From contig DASVCS010000062.1 of NCBI GenBank assembly GCA_036381495.1, forward strand, positions 1 through 6,732: a DNA stretch of 6,732 nucleotides. Reading direction: 5' to 3'. The stretch is from DASVCS01 sp036381495. Lineage in GTDB: Bacteria; Gemmatimonadota; Gemmatimonadetes; Longimicrobiales; RSA9. The notes under the pieces were generated by a model. It was not told the DNA's origin and did not search any database. It worked only from the letters and a program-made list of their open reading frames with translations. The number at the start of each line of letters is the position of its first letter. Positions within the stretch are counted from its first letter, which is position 1. The translations under genes were made by a program, and so were the position numbers. This document shows, in pieces, positions 1-4,090 of this stretch.

Positions 1-1
1 G

Positions 2-49
2 CATGCGGACGAGTTCATCCTGCACGAGGGGGGCCTGGTCGATGCCTGA
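2..49 (+). CDS. C-terminal end of an unidentified upstream protein (partial)
   Basis: An open frame enters from the left edge and reads HADEFILHEGGLVDA before a TGA at 47-49. Its stop overlaps the ATG of the next gene by eight bases (ATGCCTGA), a common coupling arrangement in phage operons. The same overlap length is seen at 4083-4090 in this window. Only 15 residues are visible, so neither family nor function can be named. The acidic, well-formed C-terminus and the overlap are the only support. The alternative is that this stretch is untranslated leader of the next gene. Confidence 0.4.
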   Translation, partial: HADEFILHEGGLVDA

Positions 50-269
50 GGAGTTGATCCCCCTAGCGGAGGCGGCGCGGCGGGCGGGCGTGACCCGCTC
101 CGCGCTGCTCCATGCGCACCGCAAGGGCCGCATCGTCCTCGGCTGGTTCGGCCCGGTGCGTGGCGTGACCGTGGCCGAGCTCGAGCGCTACGTCGCCTCC
201 CGGCGCACCTGGAAGCGCGGCGGGCACCCGCGACCACGGCGGGCGAAGCGTGCGGGTGATTGCGGATAA
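42..269 (+). CDS. Small helix-turn-helix DNA-binding protein, excisionase/AlpA-like
   Basis: This 75-residue protein probably binds DNA as a small regulator or recombination directionality factor. Residues 6-31 (LAEAARRAGVTRSALLHAHR and following) fit a MerR/excisionase-type helix-turn-helix. Residues 32-54 (GWFGPVRGVTVAELERYVAS) fit the short wing and following helix. The last 20 residues are very basic (RRTWKRGGHPRPRRAKR), as expected for DNA contact. I chose the ATG at 42 because a GAGGGGGG Shine-Dalgarno lies at 26-33, eight bases upstream; an in-frame ATG at 3 would extend it by 13 residues but overlaps the end of another frame. The stop codon lies inside the left arm of the inverted repeat at 260-285, so the protein's own gene end may be part of its target site. 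The HTH assignment is by pattern; the Xis role is inference. Confidence 0.7.
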   Translation: MPEELIPLAEAARRAGVTRSALLHAHRKGRIVLGWFGPVRGVTVAELERYVASRRTWKRGGHPRPRRAKRAGDCG

Positions 270-285
270 GAGACCTTATCCGCAA
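260..285. repeat. Perfect 11-bp inverted repeat, dif-like or operator-like site
   Basis: Arms TTGCGGATAAG (260-270) and CTTATCCGCAA (275-285) are exact reverse complements around AGAC (271-274). Read as a Xer-type site, 259-269 and 276-286 are 11-base arms around the 6-base centre GAGACC. The inner ends ATAA and TTAT match those of classical dif sites. An outer inverted pair GCGGGTG (252-258) and CACCCGC (293-299) brackets it, so a two-tier cruciform is possible. The left arm contains the stop codon of the gene at 42-269, and the right arm ends 52 bases before the next start. No T-run follows either arm, which argues against a plain intrinsic terminator. It may be a recombination core site or an operator for the adjacent HTH proteins. 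The symmetry is certain; the role is inferred. Confidence 0.6.
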
Positions 286-322
286 ATCCCCGCACCCGCC
301 GCCCTGTGCTATCCTCTCCCCC

Positions 323-330
323 GGAGGAGA
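323..330 (+). promoter_or_regulatory. Strong ribosome binding site fixing the start at 338
   Basis: GGAGGAGA lies seven bases before the ATG at 338. It decides this start over an in-frame ATG at 260, which falls within the inverted repeat and would add 26 residues of low-complexity sequence. Confidence 0.8.
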
Positions 331-337
331 GCCGCCC

Positions 338-733
338 ATGCCCGAGCCGCCAGATCCGGTCCGCCTCCGCGTCGAGGAGGCCGCCCGCCGGCTCGGCATC
401 TCCGAGTCGGCGCTACGCAAGCGCCTCCAGCGCGGGCAGATACCGTCCGTCCGCGAGGGGCGCACCGTCTGGGTGCTGCTGCCGCCGGACCCGTCCGGAC
501 CGCGTCCGGACCCGTCCCCCGACGGCGACATGGCCGGGCCTGCGATCCGCCCCGATGTCCAGACCCTGGAGCGCCTGGTCGCGACTCAGGCGGACGCGCT
601 CGCCGACCTGCGACACCAGCTGGCGGTGCGCGAGCGCGAGGTTGAGCAGCTCCACGTCCTCCTCAGTCAGGCCCTCAACCGGCCGGCGCTCCCCCCGCCG
701 CGCCGGCCCTGGTGGCGCTTCTGGGCGCGCTAG
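338..733 (+). CDS. Excisionase-type HTH protein with coiled coil and Trp-rich C-terminal tail
   Basis: This 131-residue protein is probably a sequence-specific DNA-binding protein that dimerises. Residues 11-45 (RVEEAARRLGISESALRKRL, then QRGQIPSVREGRTVWV) fit the MerR/excisionase helix-turn-helix and wing, with the usual alternate Arg/Gly turn. Residues 49-72 are a Pro/Asp/Ser-rich linker. Residues 74-112 (VQTLERLVATQADALADL and beyond) show heptad-like Leu/Val spacing, suggesting a coiled coil. After a Pro-rich stretch it ends in PRRPWWRFWAR. I know this HTH, coiled coil and WWRFW layout from small proteins of high-GC bacteria and their mobile elements, but no role is established to my knowledge. 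Its TAG stop shares the bases CTAG with the stop of the convergent gene at 730-1014. It may act with the smaller HTH protein upstream on the inverted repeat between them. Confidence 0.8.
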   Translation: MPEPPDPVRLRVEEAARRLGISESALRKRLQRGQIPSVREGRTVWVLLPPDPSGPRPDPSPDGDMAGPAIRPDVQTLERLVATQADALADLRHQLAVREREVEQLHVLLSQALNRPALPPPRRPWWRFWAR

Positions 734-1014
734 TCCGCCGGCCACTGCCAGTCGGCGGGGAGCGCGTCGGTCACCACCACGTCGGTCCAGTCGGCGAGGT
801 AGGCCGCTAGCCAGTCCTCGTCCACCTCCGACCACGGGTGCGCGATGGCTACGCGCCCGTCGACCGACGCCGCGTAGGTCACCTGGTTCGTGTCGGCGTC
901 CGGATCAAACCAGACCCAGACCGGACCAGTCCCACCCTCCAGGTCCGGCGTCGCCGCGATCTCCCGGAGCGCGGCATCCGCCGTCGCCCGGTCGGGAAAC
1001 ACGATCACCACCAT
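730..1014 (-). CDS. Small acidic protein of unknown function at the end of the tail operon
   Basis: I do not recognise this 94-residue protein. It opens with a hydrophobic beta-strand-like MVVIVFPDRATADAALREIA and then has many Asp, Glu and Trp residues, including DEDWLAAYLADW and a C-terminal DWQWPAD. There is no signal peptide or membrane segment, and the predicted charge is strongly negative. The ATG at 1014 is preferred because GGAGA (positions 1026-1022) lies seven bases upstream; a GTG codon directly before it at 1017 would be only four bases from that site. It is the last gene of the minus-strand series, separated from the tailspike by a 91-base gap with a hairpin. Its place suggests a small late protein, possibly a chaperone or a moron, but nothing in the sequence settles this. 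Confidence 0.65.
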   Translation of the reverse strand: MVVIVFPDRATADAALREIAATPDLEGGTGPVWVWFDPDADTNQVTYAASVDGRVAIAHPWSEVDEDWLAAYLADWTDVVVTDALPADWQWPAD

Positions 1015-1037
1015 CACGCCGTCTCCATCCGCGCCCG

Positions 1038-1071
1038 CCGCCGCGCCCCGGCCCAGCCGGCCCCGCGGCGG
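1038..1071 (-). repeat. GC-rich hairpin between the tailspike and the last small gene
   Basis: Outer arms CCGCCGCG (1038-1045) and CGCGGCGG (1064-1071) pair exactly. Inner arms CCGGC (1048-1052) and GCCGG (1056-1060) pair around a three-base loop, with a small internal loop of two against three bases. On the minus strand it follows the tailspike stop at 1106 and precedes the ribosome binding site at 1026-1022. There is no T-run after it, so it is more likely an mRNA-stabilising or attenuating structure than a full terminator. In DNA this GC-rich, some chance pairing is expected. Confidence 0.4.
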
Positions 1072-1105
1072 TGAGCGGTCGGGTCAGGTGGGCGGGCTCG
1101 CCGCG

Positions 1106-3760
1106 TCAGACCAGGACCTCGAGATCGTCGATACGCCAGTTCGTCACCGTGTAGGAGTTGCTGCCCGCCGCGATGCCCGCCAGCGTCGCGGTGCTCAGAT
1201 CGCTCGACGTTGTCGTGCCGATCGTCACCCCATCGAGCGTGAGCGTGTGGCTGTCGCCCGACACGATGACCTCCAGCGTGTGATCGGCGTTGAGCAGGTT
1301 GCCCATAACCTGCTCGGTGACGATCTGGCTAAAGCTACCGGCGATCTTCTTGTGCAGGCTCACCTTGGTCGTGCTCACCACTGCGTCCCAGCGCAGACGC
1401 GCGAAATAGTAATTGTTCGTGTCGACGAACCGATAGATGACCTGGAGATGGTGATCGCCTTCCGACTGCATCGGGTTCGAGCCGAGGTTGACGACGGCCC
1501 GGAACGTGCCGTCGCTGACGCCGGTATCGAGCGTGGCGATCTGGAGCCCGGTCACGGCGGAGGGCTGAAGCCGATTGCCCTGAATGGTAAAGGTCCCGCT
1601 GTGGACCGTCCACGCCTGCCCGGTGTCGGCGGTGTGCGCTGCCAGGCTCGTCCCGTCGGGTCCGGTGAACGTGTCGCTGGCCACGACCAACAGCGGGTCG
1701 CTCGCCACCCCCAACTCCGCAATCCAGCCGAACTTCGCCAATGACGCGCCCGGCGCCACATCCACGTTGACGTCAAACGTGGTTGCGGTCGGGTTGCTCA
1801 CCCAAAACCGGGTCGCGGCGCCCAAGTCATTGAGCGGCGTGACCTGGATCTCAGACACCCTCGGGGCGCGCGCCAGCCGGTGCGTGACGGTGACGGTCGT
1901 CGCGGTGGCGGGGATGACCACCGCGCCATTGTCGCGCGAACGGCGCGCGCCACTCGTGTAGCGCACGAGATCGCTCTCGCCGTGGCTGCCATCCCAGTGC
2001 GTCGCGGTGCCGGTCGTCTCCGCCGTCACATCCACGACATTGCCGGTACCGCCCGTGATGATCTCCAGGACGCGCCCGGCGCTGGCCGTGACCGTGGCAT
2101 CGACCACGCAGTGATTGACCGGCGCGCCGGTGTCCCCGACGCGGATGTGGACGTCGTGCGTGCCGCCCGAGACCTTGCCCGAGAAGCGGCAATGATCCCC
2201 CGTGATGTGCACCGCTGGCCCCGCGCCGGCCCCGCCCTTGAGCACGGCGTCGCCGATCACGCAGTGGTCCGCGTTGATGACCACGTGCTGCGGCTGATTG
2301 TTATTGTTCACCTGCGTGAACAGCATCCCGACGTAGGAGTGCGCACCGTTCAGCACCAGCCCGCTGCTCACGTTGCTCTCGGTCTGGAGATGTCCTGCCC
2401 GGAGCTGTGCGTCGCAGTAGACGCCTTCCTGCTGGCAGTTCCAGATATGCGCGAACGAGACATCAACGGGTGCCCCGATGATCCAGAGCCCACGCCCACC
2501 GGCCCCGCCACATGTGTAGTCCCAGATCACGCCATCCGAAACCCCGTCCAGGACCAGCCCGTGCGAGCCCGCGTTCATGACATAGAGCCGGCCGATCACG
2601 CTCTGGTTGACCTCGTCGATGCCGCTGAACGGCCCAGCGATGATGGCACCGGACTCCCAGTAGATGCCACGCCCGCGCGGTGCCCAAATGAGGACGTTAT
2701 CGATGTATCCGTCTTTGGCAAACAGCCGAACGCCATCGCCCGCGCCTGCCGTCTGGGCCGCCTTGTTCCCGTCGAGGCGGAACCGCAGGAGGTGGATGCC
2801 ATGCTGCATCCCGTCGCTCACGCGCCAGACATTCGATCCGGTGAGCGAGTCGAACTGGCTGGATTTGATCGCCGCGTCGAGGTTGGCCCCATCGGCCACC
2901 CGGATCGTGGTCGCAGCCGGGCCCTGGCCCATCAGCGTGGTGCGGCTCGGCACGAGAATCGGCGCCGCGACGACGAACGTGCCCACGGATAGCACGACGG
3001 TGCCACCGCCAGACCCCAGCGCCGCGATCGCCGCGTTGATCTCGACCTGATCGTCCACCCCGTCGCAGGCATAGTCGGCCAGCGCGCGCTCGGCCGGACT
3101 TGCGTCACTCGCCGCGACGGTGAGCACCGGCACCCGCGCGAGGTAGCTCGTGTCCGGGATGCCGTGGACGCTGGTCGTGGTGGCGCTGTGCGCGTCCACC
3201 TTTGCCTGTGCGCCCGTCTGCGTCTCGACCGCCGCGCCCCCCACCCGCAGGCTGCCGGCCGCGGTGATGTCCACCAGCTCTGTCCCGGCGCTGTCCTGCA
3301 CGGAGAGCAGATCCGCCGTCTGGCTCGCCCCCCCCTTGAGGGTGAGCGGCACCACGTCGGTCAACGGCTGGATCGTGTTCTGGCCGGCGACGGAAGGGGT
3401 TTTGACCAAGCCATAGGTGATGGTGGCATCCGTGACCGGCGCCAGGTCCGCCAGATCGACCGTCCCGCCCGGCGCATCAAACGGCACCTCCACCGCGTAG
3501 ACGCGCGTCTCACCGCCGACGCGCTCGATCACTTGGTAGGTGACGCCGGCCGGCTGCGTGGTCGGATCGTTGGTCGCGACTAGTGGCTGCGCGATGGCCC
3601 CGGTCGCGTCCAGCGTGGCCACGATCGGCCGCGGCGGCACGATGACGTTGCCGTCACTATCGAGGAGCGCCGTGCTGAGGCGAAACGTCACCGTCCCGCT
3701 CGCGGGGTTGCCCTCGGCGTCCTGGTAGCGCGCGGTGACGGTGATGGTGGTCAGTGCCAT
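1106..3760 (-). CDS. Phage tailspike: beta-helix with C-terminal concanavalin A-like domain
   Basis: This 884-residue virion protein probably binds, and may cleave, host surface polysaccharide. Residues 1-117 form an Ig-like or adaptor module (ALTTITVTARYQDAEGNPAS; ends DLADLAPVTDATITYGLV). Residues 140-205 are a collar-like linker with the DAHSATTTSVHGIPDTS pattern common in phage fibres. From about 225 to 590 comes a right-handed beta-helix of pectate-lyase type, opening with DYACDGVDDQVEINAAIAAL and GGGTVVLSVGTF. Repeated G-I/L-x-L/V-x-G rungs include HGIHLLRF, HGLVLDGV and SGLVLNGA. Residues 598-686 resemble the compact beta-sandwich that often caps tail proteins (VTHRLARAPRVSEIQVTPL; FGWIAEL). 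Residues 692-884 look like a concanavalin A/LamG-type domain (DTFTGPDGTSLAAHT; YRFVDTNNYYFARLRW; WRIDDLEVLV). The ATG at 3760 follows GGGGG by about five bases and lies nine bases after the previous gene. Catalytic residues cannot be assigned by eye. The local GC near 1381-1440 falls to 53%, suggesting an exchanged cassette. Confidence 0.88.
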   Translation of the reverse strand: MALTTITVTARYQDAEGNPASGTVTFRLSTALLDSDGNVIVPPRPIVATLDATGAIAQPLVATNDPTTQPAGVTYQVIERVGGETRVYAVEVPFDAPGGTVDLADLAPVTDATITYGLVKTPSVAGQNTIQPLTDVVPLTLKGGASQTADLLSVQDSAGTELVDITAAGSLRVGGAAVETQTGAQAKVDAHSATTTSVHGIPDTSYLARVPVLTVAASDASPAERALADYACDGVDDQVEINAAIAALGSGGGTVVLSVGTFVVAAPILVPSRTTLMGQGPAATTIRVADGANLDAAIKSSQFDSLTGSNVWRVSDGMQHGIHLLRFRLDGNKAAQTAGAGDGVRLFAKDGYIDNVLIWAPRGRGIYWESGAIIAGPFSGIDEVNQSVIGRLYVMNAGSHGLVLDGVSDGVIWDYTCGGAGGRGLWIIGAPVDVSFAHIWNCQQEGVYCDAQLRAGHLQTESNVSSGLVLNGAHSYVGMLFTQVNNNNQPQHVVINADHCVIGDAVLKGGAGAGPAVHITGDHCRFSGKVSGGTHDVHIRVGDTGAPVNHCVVDATVTASAGRVLEIITGGTGNVVDVTAETTGTATHWDGSHGESDLVRYTSGARRSRDNGAVVIPATATTVTVTHRLARAPRVSEIQVTPLNDLGAATRFWVSNPTATTFDVNVDVAPGASLAKFGWIAELGVASDPLLVVASDTFTGPDGTSLAAHTADTGQAWTVHSGTFTIQGNRLQPSAVTGLQIATLDTGVSDGTFRAVVNLGSNPMQSEGDHHLQVIYRFVDTNNYYFARLRWDAVVSTTKVSLHKKIAGSFSQIVTEQVMGNLLNADHTLEVIVSGDSHTLTLDGVTIGTTTSSDLSTATLAGIAAGSNSYTVTNWRIDDLEVLV

Positions 3761-3769
3761 GGTTGCCCC

Positions 3770-4090
3770 CTACGCCAGATCGGCCCGGATATGCACGGTG
3801 TCGTAGCCGTCGTTCGGGAACGTGCGCACCTCGCCCGAGGGGAATGTGACCTCCCACTCGGCCTGCCAATCGCCCTCGGTGTCGGTGTCGCCGGCCGCCC
3901 AGGTGTAGGACACCACGCCGCCGGCGGCGTTGGTCACCGTGGCGGCAGCGCTCACGAGCGCCGGCTGCCCCGCGCGGCCCAGGTGGAACGCGACCGTGGC
4001 CCCCGTCAGATCGACCGGACCGGTCGCGTCGGAGAGGGTCGTACTGATCGTGCCGCCCACGTCGTTGCGCTTGACCCAGAACTCAGCCAT
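3770..4090 (-). CDS. BppU N-terminal-like baseplate or fibre adaptor protein
   Basis: The 106 residues match the pattern of the Ig-like N-terminal domain of phage baseplate upper protein BppU and its many stand-alone relatives. That pattern is an opening WVKRNDVGGTISTTLSDA, then GPVDLTGATVAFHL, an alternating-strand middle AAATVTNAAGGVVSYTW, the GDTDTEGDWQAEWEVTFPSG segment, and the closing FPNDGYDTVHI. In this family the domain anchors receptor-binding fibres to the baseplate; here it is free-standing and sits directly before the tailspike, so an adaptor role is inferred. The start at 4090 is supported by GGAGG (4103-4099), eight bases upstream. The start overlaps the previous gene's stop by eight bases (ATGGCTGA), implying translational coupling, and its own stop is nine bases before the tailspike start. 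No truncation is seen. Confidence 0.85.
   Translation of the reverse strand: MAEFWVKRNDVGGTISTTLSDATGPVDLTGATVAFHLGRAGQPALVSAAATVTNAAGGVVSYTWAAGDTDTEGDWQAEWEVTFPSGEVRTFPNDGYDTVHIRADLA

Noticed and set aside
260..285. Intrinsic terminator at the palindrome
   Set aside because: The stem is good, but no T-run follows on either strand and the loop is flanked by mixed sequence, so termination is not supported.
310..315. Sigma-70-like -10 element TATCCT before the gene at 338
   Set aside because: No credible -35 lies 16-18 bases upstream (TCCCCG there), and it sits close to the ribosome site; too weak to list.
413..835. Minus-strand frame opposite the coiled-coil HTH gene
   Set aside because: The plus-strand gene has a strong ribosome site and recognisable HTH; this frame overlaps it fully and has no motif.
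306..1154. Plus-strand frame of 282 codons across the convergent gene pair
   Set aside because: It is a Ser/Arg/Pro-rich low-complexity frame crossing two better supported genes and their stops.
1880..2992. Long plus-strand open frame opposite the tailspike
   Set aside because: It is rich in Arg, His, Asp and Val with no domain pattern and lies wholly antisense to a clear beta-helix protein. High-GC DNA opens such shadow frames.
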